From contig CBFGTJ010000020.1 of the NCBI GenBank assembly GCA_965651815.1, forward strand, positions 1 through 27,277: a stretch of 27,277 bases of DNA, written 5' to 3'. Source of the stretch: CBFGTJ01 sp965651815 (GTDB taxonomy: Bacteria; Actinomycetota; Acidimicrobiia; Acidimicrobiales; Microtrichaceae). The notes under the pieces are model-generated. The model ran no database searches and had not been told where the DNA came from. It saw nothing but the letters and a program-made list of their open reading frames with translations. This document shows positions 6,940 to 17,250 of this stretch, piece by piece. The position numbers and the translations under genes were made by a program. How positions within the stretch are numbered: position 1 is the first letter of the stretch; the number at the start of each line of letters is the position of its first letter.

Positions 6940-7215
6940 TCACGGTTCGTCGCGGTGGCTCGCCGCGCCCTGCTGCGACCTGCCCCTCAGCAGCGAACCG
7001 GCCGCGAACGGCACGAGCGCCGCGACCATGCCCACCGGGAGCGCCGCCCGGAACGGGACCGGTGCACCGAGCGCTCCGAGCGCCAGCATCGCCACCCAGG
7101 CCACCGGCACCGCGGTCGCCACGGCGGCGACCAGCCCGAACCCGGCGACGAGCACCGTCTCGGCCACACTCCCCCTGGCCCGGACTCGGGCCACCGCGGT
7201 GTGTCGGACCTCCAT
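6940..7215 (-). CDS. Small membrane protein, unknown function
   Basis: A 91-residue protein not recognised as a known family. A basic N-terminus (MEVRHTAVARVRARG) is followed by a hydrophobic stretch (about 18-50, one long or two short helices), a short charged turn and a final helix (about 58-76). The end is polar. ATG 7215 was chosen because GAGGTGG precedes it at about 5 nt and the hydrophobic character begins after it; longer in-frame starts give an arginine-rich sequence of low plausibility. It converges on the tRNA cluster and is divergent from the acyltransferase gene. A real gene is likely but not certain. Confidence 0.6.
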   Translation of the reverse strand: MEVRHTAVARVRARGSVAETVLVAGFGLVAAVATAVPVAWVAMLALGALGAPVPFRAALPVGMVAALVPFAAGSLLRGRSQQGAASHRDEP

Positions 7216-7358
7216 GTCCACCACCTCGCCCGGGCCGGCCCGACGACGGCCCGACCACACCAACGTAGGTCCGCGCCCACGGCGGTCTGGTGGATGCTCG
7301 ACGGGACGACACCGGTAAGGTGTCGGGGTCCTTGGTCGAGGCGGCGGGGGGAGCACGC

Positions 7359-8597
7359 GTGGGCGCTGGCGAGGTGCAGCCGAGGGACCCTGGTCCCGCT
7401 GATGCCGCGGACCACTTCGTCAGCCGGGCGCCGAAGCTCGGCTACGCGCCGCCGCTGGACGGCATGCGCGGCCTCGGCGTGATGCTGGTGATCCTCGTGC
7501 ACGCCACCTTCGTGCCGTTCGCGTCGTTCGCGCTCGTCGTGGACATGTTCTTCGTGATCAGCGGCTTCCTCATCACGACGCTGCTGCTCGAGGAGGACCG
7601 GCGGTCGGGCACGGTCAGCCTGCGCCGCTTCTACACGCGCCGCGCCCTCCGCCTGCTGCCGATGGCGTACCTGGTGCTGGCCGGCACGCTGGTCGCGTCG
7701 CTCGCGGTGCACCTGCTGACCGACAACCGCGAGCTGCTCGACAAGGCGATCAGCGACGTCATGGCCGGCGGCGCGTACGTGTACCACATCGTCCACCCGG
7801 TCCACATCGAGCTCGCCGAGGGTGGCGACGCGGTCATCCGTCCGCTGATCCAGCTGTGGTCGCTGTCGGTCGAGGAGCACTTCTACGTCTTCGGCGTGCT
7901 GCTCGTGCTGTTCGTCGTCCGCCGGCGGTGGGTCACCCAGCTCATGGTCGCCTTCCTCGCCGCCTGGGTGTTCATCGGCGTCGCCCGCTTCACCGGGCAC
8001 GTGGGACCCCGCTTCGCCTGGTACCAGCGGCCCGACGCGCTCATGCTCGGCGTGGTGCTGGCCTTCGCCAACGCCCGCCTGCCGACGACCTGGTCGCCGC
8101 GCATGGAGACGGTGATGCGGCGCGCCGCGACGGTCGCGACCGTCGTGCTGCTGTTCACGATCTTCGTGGGCACCACGGCCGCGAAGCCGTTCGGGCTCTA
8201 CGTGCCCTTCCTCGTGCCCGAGGGCGGGTCCCTGCACGACGGCCTCTACTGGGGGAAGTTCGGCTTCACCGTCGCGTCCGCGTGCTTCGCGGTGATCGTC
8301 ATCACGGTGGCCCGCTACCCCGACCACCGGGTCGCCCGCTTCCTGTCACGGCCGTTCCTCACCAAGGTCGGGGCGCGCAGCTACGGCATCTACCTGCTGC
8401 ACGTGCCGATCGGCGTGCTGCTGATGGAGACGGTGGCGAAGCGCTCCGAGCTCCTCGCCCTGCTGATGTACCTGCCGATCCTCGTGGTCGTGCAGGAGGT
8501 GACGCACCGGTACGTCGAGCTGCCCGCGATGCGGATGAAGGTCCGCACCGCGGATCCGGGCGCGTCCGGCGCGGCCGTGCCGGCGCCGGACAGCTGA
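7359..8597 (+). CDS. Acyltransferase 3 family membrane protein (OafA/YrhL type)
   Basis: A 412-residue integral membrane protein of the acyltransferase-3 family, whose members transfer acetyl or other acyl groups to cell-surface sugars or lipids. Signatures are LDGMRGLGVMLVILVHATF with the likely active-site His (about 48), VDMFFVISGFLITTLLLEE, then SLRRFYTRRALRLLP and QLWSLSVEEHFY. SYGIYLLHVP in the last third is also typical. About ten helices are apparent, with no SGNH domain. GTG 7359 was chosen for its GGGGGAG sequence 5 nt upstream; the frame is also open from GTG 7290. It converges with the GT-C gene. The acceptor substrate is unknown. Confidence 0.9.
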   Translation: MGAGEVQPRDPGPADAADHFVSRAPKLGYAPPLDGMRGLGVMLVILVHATFVPFASFALVVDMFFVISGFLITTLLLEEDRRSGTVSLRRFYTRRALRLLPMAYLVLAGTLVASLAVHLLTDNRELLDKAISDVMAGGAYVYHIVHPVHIELAEGGDAVIRPLIQLWSLSVEEHFYVFGVLLVLFVVRRRWVTQLMVAFLAAWVFIGVARFTGHVGPRFAWYQRPDALMLGVVLAFANARLPTTWSPRMETVMRRAATVATVVLLFTIFVGTTAAKPFGLYVPFLVPEGGSLHDGLYWGKFGFTVASACFAVIVITVARYPDHRVARFLSRPFLTKVGARSYGIYLLHVPIGVLLMETVAKRSELLALLMYLPILVVVQEVTHRYVELPAMRMKVRTADPGASGAAVPAPDS

Positions 8598-8626
8598 CCG
8601 GAGGGCGATCGGCGCCGCCCGACCGG
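8598..8626. terminator. Possible bidirectional terminator between convergent genes
   Basis: CCGG (8598-8601) and GGGCG (8603-8607) can pair with CGCCC (8616-8620) and CCGG (8623-8626), with small bulges and an 8-nt loop. It fills the 30-nt gap between the convergent acyltransferase and glycosyltransferase stops. There is no U tract. Confidence 0.4.
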
Positions 8627-8627
8627 A

Positions 8628-10484
8628 TCACAGGTCGGGGCAGGTGCGCTCGCTGATGAGCCGTGACAGGCCGTTCACGAGCCCGGCGAGGGGCTCGGAC
8701 GGGTCGACGAGCTCGAGGTCCTCGGCCCGGCAGCTGTGCTCGATCGGGTAGGTCGCCCAGCCGTTCCGCTCGATCGCCTCGTCGACGCGGTCGTTCGGGG
8801 TCAGGTAGATGATCAGCCAGGCCGACCCGTCGACCTGGGGCACCTCGATGACCCGCGCGTGCTCCGGGAGGTCCCGCAGGTCGACGCTCGGGTAGAGGAA
8901 GGTGATCTCCGACAGGCGGTACGCGGTGCGGCCGGGTTCGGGGTCGGTCGATCCGGGCTGTGCGAGCACGAGGTTGACCTCGCGCTCCACCAGGTAGTCG
9001 ACGGGCGCCATGCGCACGTGCCCGGGGTAGTACGGCTCGATCACCTCCCCGTGGCGGGCCACGTAGGGGTCGGTGAGCCCCAACATGTCGATCGTGGTGA
9101 GGTCCGCGTAGTACGGGAGCACGCCGAGCGGCGCGACCGCGAGGATCGGCTGCCCCGGCACGTCCGGGCCGCCGGGGAACTCCCGGGCGAGCAGCTCGCC
9201 CTTGCCCTTCCAGGTGGTGGTCGACTCGTTGGGCCAGTGGCTCAGCTCGCGGAAGGTCAGCACCGGGTACGGGATGATCGTCGGCATGATCCGGTGTGCT
9301 CCGGAGAACGCGAGCAGCACGGCCACGAGCAGCACCTGCGAGCGGCGGTTCACGTAGCGGTCGAGCAGGAACGCGGCCACGATGGCCAGCACGGGCATGA
9401 CCGGGACCATGAAGCGGAACTCCATGAAGTCGCCGCCGACCGCGCAGATGTAGAGGCACCACACCGGCACGACCGCCAGGAGGTGCCCCACCCCCGGCAC
9501 CGCGAACAGCTCGCCGCGGTACTTGCGGAACCGGCCCACGAGCAGGAACGCCGCGTACGACACGGCGAACACCACGAGGTAGAAGACGCCGTAGAGCGGC
9601 GGCACGATCGGGTTGCCCGCCGACTTCGCGTGGAAGGTGTTCGGCAGCAGCTCGCCGTAGTACGCGAGCTTCCAGCCCAGCCAGGGCAGGACGAGCACCG
9701 CGACGGGCAGGCCGAACTGCACGAGCCCGGCGGCCAGGCGGCGGGTCCGCAGCTCGGGCGGGTCCTCGCGCCAGCGGACGACGAGGTGGACCACCAGCCA
9801 GGTGCCCACGAGCACCGTCGAGTCGAGGCGCGTCATGACCGCGAGGCCGGCGAGCGCCCCGGCCGCGACCCGGCGCGACCGCCACGCGCGGTCGTCGCCG
9901 GCCCCCGCGGGGAACAGCAGGGATGCGACGCTGAGCACGAGCAGCGTCTGCAACATCGTCTCCAGGCCTCCCGTCGCGTACGCGAGGAAGGTCATGTTGC
10001 CGAGCAACACGAGCGCGACGAGGAGCGCGAAGCCCTCCGAGCCGAACAACCGCCGTGCGAGCCGCAGGGTGACCGCCACGGTGGCGACCATGAGGGCGAT
10101 GCCAACCACCTGGCTGAACACCGGCGAGGACCATCCGAACCTCTCCGGCACCACGTGCAGCAGCGTCCAGAGGAAGTTGGTGTAGCCCTCCACCTCCTCG
10201 CCCGCGTTGAACACCAGGCCCTCGCCCCGTGCGAGGTTGCGCGCGTAGCGGTAGGTGATGAACGCGTCGTCCTGGACGAACCGCACGATCCAGGCCGCGA
10301 CCGCGGCGAGCACGTAGAGGGCCCCCTCCACGACCGCCCGGCGACCCTCGAGGAGCCGCTCGAGGTGGGAGCTCAGCCGCTGCTCACCCGCCGTCGCGGC
10401 CGACCCGCCGTCGCGGGGGCTCCCCCCGCCGGCCGCGGCCTGCGTGGCCTCCACGGCCGTCCCACCGAACTCGCCCGCACCCAT
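8628..10484 (-). CDS. GT-C fold glycosyltransferase, AftB-like (probable arabinofuranosyltransferase)
   Basis: A 618-residue polytopic membrane protein. After a first helix (about 52-69) comes FVQDDAFITYRYARNLA with the GT-C Asp pair (D72, D73), then GLVFNAGEEVEGYTNFLW. This combination is typical of AftB-like proteins that use a polyprenyl-phosphate sugar donor on the outer membrane face. About ten helices follow, then an extracytoplasmic C-terminal domain from about residue 390 with YYADLTTIDMLGLTDPYVA. By analogy the donor may be decaprenyl-phospho-arabinose, which fits the DprE2-like gene at 23989, but the substrate is inferred. ATG 10484 has a G-rich stretch just upstream; an in-frame start at 10568 would overlap the malic enzyme gene. 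The gap to that gene is 34 nt. Confidence 0.85.
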   Translation of the reverse strand: MGAGEFGGTAVEATQAAAGGGSPRDGGSAATAGEQRLSSHLERLLEGRRAVVEGALYVLAAVAAWIVRFVQDDAFITYRYARNLARGEGLVFNAGEEVEGYTNFLWTLLHVVPERFGWSSPVFSQVVGIALMVATVAVTLRLARRLFGSEGFALLVALVLLGNMTFLAYATGGLETMLQTLLVLSVASLLFPAGAGDDRAWRSRRVAAGALAGLAVMTRLDSTVLVGTWLVVHLVVRWREDPPELRTRRLAAGLVQFGLPVAVLVLPWLGWKLAYYGELLPNTFHAKSAGNPIVPPLYGVFYLVVFAVSYAAFLLVGRFRKYRGELFAVPGVGHLLAVVPVWCLYICAVGGDFMEFRFMVPVMPVLAIVAAFLLDRYVNRRSQVLLVAVLLAFSGAHRIMPTIIPYPVLTFRELSHWPNESTTTWKGKGELLAREFPGGPDVPGQPILAVAPLGVLPYYADLTTIDMLGLTDPYVARHGEVIEPYYPGHVRMAPVDYLVEREVNLVLAQPGSTDPEPGRTAYRLSEITFLYPSVDLRDLPEHARVIEVPQVDGSAWLIIYLTPNDRVDEAIERNGWATYPIEHSCRAEDLELVDPSEPLAGLVNGLSRLISERTCPDL

Positions 10485-10518
10485 CCCGACCCCCCGGTGC
10501 CCGTCTCGTGCGTGCCGC

Positions 10519-11919
<1,401 letters not shown>

Positions 11920-12008
11920 ACCGTTCGCAGGCTACCGCCGGTGGGGCCGACCCTCCGACTCGGTCCGGCGGAGACCCCGACGATGCGGGGCCCCGGCGAC
12001 CGGGGCTG

Positions 12009-12035
12009 CTGGCACTCGACGACCGAGAGTGCTAA
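12009..12035 (+). promoter_or_regulatory. CIRCE operator (predicted HrcA binding site)
   Basis: The inverted repeat CTGGCACTC, a 9-nt spacer, then GAGTGCTAA matches the CIRCE consensus TTAGCACTC-N9-GAGTGCTAA at 16 of 18 positions with the exact spacer. The right half is perfect. Likely promoter boxes overlap it: CTGGCA at 12009 as -35 and GCTAAT at 12031-12036 as -10, with a 16-nt spacer. It is about 85 nt upstream of the plus-strand gene at 12121. The malic enzyme promoter lies about 75 nt away on the other side and is less likely to be its target. Confidence 0.82.
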
Positions 12036-12120
12036 TCGTGACCCCAGCGCCGGCACCGCGGCCCCCGGGCGGCGTGGGCCGGACGCGTCGGACGGTACGT
12101 CGAACCGAGGAGGTCTCGTG

Positions 12121-12423
12121 ATGGTCGGAGCAGTCGTGCTCGCGCTCTTCGTGACCGCCGCGCTCGTCGTGGCCGGCCTGCGACTCACCCGTACCCGGAC
12201 CGAACCGTCCGAGGACGCTCCCCCGCGGCCGCTCGGCACCGCAGTGCGGCTCCTGCGCACCGAGGAGGAGCTCGCCGAGGCGGTCGACCGGGCCGTGGAG
12301 GCCGAGCAGCGCGCCGCGGCGCGCAGCACGGCCCGCATCGACCGCTACACGCGGCTGCTCGCGGCCACCACGGGTGACTCGCCGGAGGACGCGCGGCTGC
12401 GCAGCGTCGAGCTCGCCAGCTGA
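12121..12423 (+). CDS. Small single-pass membrane protein, possibly heat-shock regulated
   Basis: A 100-residue protein with one N-terminal membrane helix (about 3-20), a basic stop (RLTRTR), a Pro-rich linker, and a cytoplasmic helix or short coiled coil rich in Glu and Ala (about 46-75: TEEELAEAVDRAVEAEQRAA). I do not recognise a family. ATG 12121 has a near-perfect AGGAGGT (12108-12114) at about 7 nt; GTG 12118 is adjacent but too close to it. The gene follows a CIRCE element, so HrcA control is predicted. It converges with the gene ending at 12437. Good translation signals, the membrane topology and the operator support a real gene. Confidence 0.75.
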   Translation: MVGAVVLALFVTAALVVAGLRLTRTRTEPSEDAPPRPLGTAVRLLRTEEELAEAVDRAVEAEQRAAARSTARIDRYTRLLAATTGDSPEDARLRSVELAS

Positions 12424-12436
12424 CACCCGCCCGCGG

Positions 12437-13594
12437 TCAGGGCGCCGGGTCCCAGTCGACCAGGCCGTACCGGGGGAACCCCCCGATGAAGAAGAACTCG
12501 TGGAGGCCGTACCCGACCGCCCCGGAGGCGGGTCCGCCCCGCTGCTCGAACCGGGCGACCTGGTCGACGAGCCCGAAGAGGCGCTCGGGCTCGCGCTCGT
12601 AGTCCACCTCCAGGTCCTGTACGACCAGCGGGCCCTGGTACATGCCGTGGCGCCAGTCCTGCTCGAGGCCGTACCCGGTCCCCAGCATCAGCCAGCAGTC
12701 GAGCAGCGGCGCGACGTCGACCTCGAGGCCGCCGCCGGGCGCCTCGGGGAACCGCAGCACCGAGTGCTCGATGCGACGGGTGCCGGGCGTGAGCACCGCG
12801 TCGTGCTCCGGGCGGCCGAGCGGCTCGGGCGGACGGTCCGGGTCGTTCCAGATGCGCACCGCCTCCGACAGCTCCCGGTGGCCGTCCGCGTGCTCGTTGA
12901 CCATGTAGAGGATCGAGTGGTCCTCGAACTGCATCGGGGCGTAGTTCCACATGCCGACCATCTGGCCCTCGGTGCGGATGCCGGCGGGCTCCTCCTCCCC
13001 CACCGGCCGGACACCCCAGCTGCGGTCCCGGGTCCCCCACCACGTGTCGGGCGCCACCTCGAAGGTGCGGTCACCCGAGGTGATGGTGCCGCTCCAGCGG
13101 CCGGTCTGTGCCAGCCGCATGGTGTCGAACAGCACCCGCCCGTGCTTGCGCAGGAACTGGCGCGGCTCCTCGTAGGCGGGGGTGCTGCCGACCCAGTGCA
13201 GGTCGAAGGACAGGTCACCCCGGCCACCGTCGGGGCGGTCCGGCTCGCAGGTGACGCGCAGCTCCCGCAGCGGCCGGACGACCTCGACGCGCAGCGGCCC
13301 CACCGACAGGTCCATCCGGTCCCCCAGCTCCCGCGACGCGCGGACGACCCGGTGGGTGCTGCCGTGCACCAGACAGGCGAACGCGTCCTGCACCCCGAGG
13401 TTCGGGTACTGGCCCATCCCGACGACCAGGAACGCCTCCCCGTCGTTGGAGTGGCAGTTGAAGTAGTACCGGTCGTAGAAGTTGCGGTCGCTGGTCGCGA
13501 CGTGTCGCACGGTCTCGGCGACCTGGTGCACCGGGTAGTCGTCCCACGACGACAGCGAACCGTGCGCACGCGGCGCGTCGAACCCGTCCGGCAT
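12437..13594 (-). CDS. Lipocalin-like protein of AttH/CrtC type (DUF7064-like), unknown function
   Basis: A 385-residue soluble protein rich in beta strands. The clearest motif is TWWGTRDRSWGVRP (184-197), resembling the conserved W-G-RD-SWG-R segment of AttH, CrtC and Svf1-like double lipocalin domains. Other aromatic-rich segments are NFYDRYYFNCHS (38-49) and HEFFFIGGFPRYG near the C-terminus. Family members bind or act on hydrophobic molecules such as carotenoids and lipids, but the ligand cannot be predicted. ATG 13594 has a strong G/A-rich ribosome site; a GTG at 13618 is possible. It starts 27 nt after purM and probably shares its message, with no obvious functional tie to purines. Confidence 0.75.
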   Translation of the reverse strand: MPDGFDAPRAHGSLSSWDDYPVHQVAETVRHVATSDRNFYDRYYFNCHSNDGEAFLVVGMGQYPNLGVQDAFACLVHGSTHRVVRASRELGDRMDLSVGPLRVEVVRPLRELRVTCEPDRPDGGRGDLSFDLHWVGSTPAYEEPRQFLRKHGRVLFDTMRLAQTGRWSGTITSGDRTFEVAPDTWWGTRDRSWGVRPVGEEEPAGIRTEGQMVGMWNYAPMQFEDHSILYMVNEHADGHRELSEAVRIWNDPDRPPEPLGRPEHDAVLTPGTRRIEHSVLRFPEAPGGGLEVDVAPLLDCWLMLGTGYGLEQDWRHGMYQGPLVVQDLEVDYEREPERLFGLVDQVARFEQRGGPASGAVGYGLHEFFFIGGFPRYGLVDWDPAP

Positions 13595-13621
13595 GTCCCC
13601 GTCCCCCCCTTCCGGCACCCC

Positions 13622-14651
<1,030 letters not shown>

Positions 14652-14659
<8 letters not shown>

Positions 14660-16217
14660 TGCCGCGGTTCCCCGGGGTCGCCTCGAGCAGGTCCACCTCC
14701 GGCGCCACGACGACGTCGTCGGAGCCGTCGCGCTCGTCGTCGAGCACGCCCCGGGCGGCGGAGGAGCGGATCTCCACGGGGTACTCACCGGTGAGGCAGG
14801 CGGTGCAGAACCCTGCGCCGGGCGCGCCGATCGCCTCGAGCAGGCCGTCGAGGGTCAGGTAGGACAGCGTGTCGACCCCGAGGTACCGGCGGATCTCCTC
14901 GACGTCCATGTTCGCGGCGAGCAGCTCGCCACGGGTGCCGGTGTCCATGCCGTAGAAGCAGGGCCACTTGTACGGCGGGGAGGAGATCCGCATGTGGATC
15001 TCCTTCGCCCCCGCGGCGCGCAGCATCTCGATCATCGCCCGGGTCGTGGTGCCCCGCACGATCGAGTCGTCGACGACGACGAGCCGCTTGCCCTCGATGT
15101 TCTCCCGCAGGGGGTTCAGCTTCATCCGCACCCCCAGCGAGCGCATCGCCTGGCTGGGGGCGATGAAGGTACGCCCGATGTAGCGGTTCTTCACGAGGCC
15201 GTGTCCGAACGGCAGGCCCGAGTGCCGTGCGTAGCCCTCCGCCGCGGGGATCCCGGACTCGGGCACTCCCATGACGAGGTCGGCCTCCACCGGCGACTGC
15301 TTCGCCAGCTGCTCGCCCATGCGGACCCGCGCCTGGTGCACGTTGCGGTCGTAGAGCTGCGAGTCGGGCCGGGCGAAGTACACGAACTCGAACACGCACA
15401 GCCGGGGGTCGGCCGACTCCTTGCCGAACGGGTGCCGGGACCGCACGCCGTCGCGGTCGATCACGACCATCTCGCCGGGCTCGAGCTCGCGGACGAACCG
15501 GGCGCCGACGATGTCGAGCGCCGGGGTCTCGGAGGCGAGCACCCACCCGGAGTCGAGCTTCCCGAGGCAGAGGGGCCGGAACCCGTGCGGGTCGCGCACG
15601 CCGATCACCCGCTCGCGGTCGAGCAGCGTGAGCGAGAACGCACCCTCGAAGCGCGGCAGCACCTCGATCAGCGCCCGCTCGAGCAGGTCGTCGCCGCCTT
15701 CGAGCCGCTCGCACGCACGCGCGATCTGCTCGGCCATGGCCTCGGTGTCGCTCGCGACCGTGCCGGCGAGCATGCCGGCGTCCTCAGCCAGCTCGGCGGT
15801 GTTCACGAGGTTGCCGTTGTGGGCGAGGGCGAACTGGGTCTGGCCGGCGTCGCGGAACAGCGGCTGGGAGTTCTTCCACATGCTCGACCCGGTGGTCGAG
15901 TAGCGGGTGTGGCCGATCGCCAGGTCGCCGTCGAGCGCGACCAGCGTCCGGTCGTCGAAGACGTTGGACACGAGCCCCATGTCCTTCACGACCGTGATGT
16001 GGTCCCCGTCGGAGGTGGCCATCCCGGCGGACTCCTGCCCGCGGTGCTGCAGCGCGTAGATGCCGAGGTAGGCCAGGTGCGCCACGGGGCTGCCGGGCGC
16101 GTGCACCCCGAAGACCCCGCAGGCCTCGCGTGGCTTGCCGTCGAGGGCGTCCCCGCCCGTGACGGCGTCCTCGTGGCTGGGGGGCGCGCCCTCGTCGACC
16201 TGGGGGTGGCGGCTCAC
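14652..16217 (-). CDS. purF: Amidophosphoribosyltransferase
   Basis: PurF transfers glutamine amide nitrogen to PRPP, the first committed purine step. The 521 residues start with a propeptide of about 32 residues removed before the nucleophile Cys33 (REACGVFGV). The Ntn glutaminase domain has QHRGQESAGM, GHTRYSTTG and AHNGNLVN. The phosphoribosyltransferase domain has LVVVDDSIVRGTTT as PRPP loop. Cys residues in LCVFEFVYF, WPCFYGMD and GFCTACL fit the four ligands of the Bacillus-type 4Fe-4S cluster. GTG 16217 sits 9 nt after GGAAGG; ATG 16226 touches that sequence directly and is less suitable. The 109-nt gap from gluQ may hold a separate promoter, which I could not identify. Confidence 0.96.
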
Positions 16218-16326
16218 GTGGCTCATCCTTCCACACGGCGGCTGTGGGCCCCGAACGCCGGGGCGATGGGGGAACCCGCCGAGCGGCCGGCGGATTTCGC
16301 GCCGCACCCCGGACCGCCGCCCGGGC

Positions 16327-17241
16327 TCACCCGGCCGGGAGGTCCGACGGGTCGAGCACCCAGGGCCGGGTCGGGATCCGGTCGGGGTCGAAGCGCTCCA
16401 GCACCTCGTCCGCGGTGAGGCGCTCGCCGGGCTCGGCCAGGTCGAGCGAGGCGGCGAGCATGCCGATCACCCCTTCGGGCGTGTCGCCCGCCGCCAGCCG
16501 GTCCCCCAACCCGACCGCGCCGTGGCGCTTCGCGAGGCGCTCGCCGTCGGGTCCGAGCACGAGCGGCACGTGCAGGTACTCCGGGGTGGGCAGCCCGAGC
16601 AGCCGCTGGAGCAGCACCTGCCTCGGCGTGGTCGGGACGAGGTCGTCACCGCGGACGACCTGGTCGACGCCCTGGTCGGCGTCGTCGACGACCACGGCGA
16701 GGTTGTACGCGGCCACACCGTCCGCGCGGCGCAGCACGAAGTCGTCCACCTCCGCTTCGTGCTCGCCGACGAGCCGGTCGACGAACCCGACGACCTCGCC
16801 GCCGGCACGGAGGCGCAGGGCCGGGCGACGACCGTCCCGCTCGCGGGCGCGGCGAGCGGCGTCGGTGAGGTCACGGCAGGTGCCCGGGTAGGTCCCCGTC
16901 GGTGGCCCGTGCGGGGCGGCCGCGGCCTCCCGGATCTCGCGGCGGCTGCAGTAGCAGGGGTAGGTGAGCCCCGAGGCGGTCAGCCGGTCGATCGCGGCGT
17001 CGTAGAGGTGGGTGCGCTCGGACTGGCGGACGACCGGCCCGTCGTGGTGCAGGCCGAGCATGGCCAGGTCCTCGAGCTGCTCGCGCTCGCGCACCGGTGC
17101 GGCACCGGTGGTGAGGTCCTCCATCCGTACGAGGAACCGTCCGCGCTCGTGGCGCGCCGCGCACCACGCCAGCAGGGCGGTGCGGAGGCTGCCGAGGTGC
17201 AGGCTGCCCGACGGCGAGGGGGCGAACCGCCCGACCGTCAT
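16327..17241 (-). CDS. gluQ: Glutamyl-Q tRNA(Asp) synthetase
   Basis: A truncated GluRS paralogue of 304 residues that attaches glutamate to the queuosine base at position 34 of tRNA-Asp. RFAPSPSGSLHLGSLRTAL holds the HIGH-type ATP site and RLAKRHGAV the KMSKS equivalent. The zinc knuckle is C96-Y-C98, Y118 and C122, matching the CxC...YxxxC pattern of the family. There is no anticodon-binding domain, which distinguishes it from GltX. It starts 9 nt after the purL stop, so it is likely co-transcribed with purine genes. Its presence predicts queuosine-modified tRNA-Asp. Confidence 0.93.
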   Translation of the reverse strand: MTVGRFAPSPSGSLHLGSLRTALLAWCAARHERGRFLVRMEDLTTGAAPVREREQLEDLAMLGLHHDGPVVRQSERTHLYDAAIDRLTASGLTYPCYCSRREIREAAAAPHGPPTGTYPGTCRDLTDAARRARERDGRRPALRLRAGGEVVGFVDRLVGEHEAEVDDFVLRRADGVAAYNLAVVVDDADQGVDQVVRGDDLVPTTPRQVLLQRLLGLPTPEYLHVPLVLGPDGERLAKRHGAVGLGDRLAAGDTPEGVIGMLAASLDLAEPGERLTADEVLERFDPDRIPTRPWVLDPSDLPAG

Positions 17242-17250
17242 CGGGGTGCG

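Noticed and set aside
6824..7318. Plus-strand open frames over tRNA-Phe and its downstream region
   Set aside because: They overlap a clear tRNA and the opposite-strand small membrane protein and have random-looking composition.
7290..7358. Earlier GTG start for the acyltransferase
   Set aside because: No ribosome site there; GTG 7359 has GGGGGAG at good spacing. The longer form cannot be fully excluded.
16218..16326. Possible riboswitch or purine-responsive leader before purF
   Set aside because: Only a 5-bp hairpin (CCCCG/CGGGG around 16248-16262) was found; no conserved riboswitch core is recognisable.
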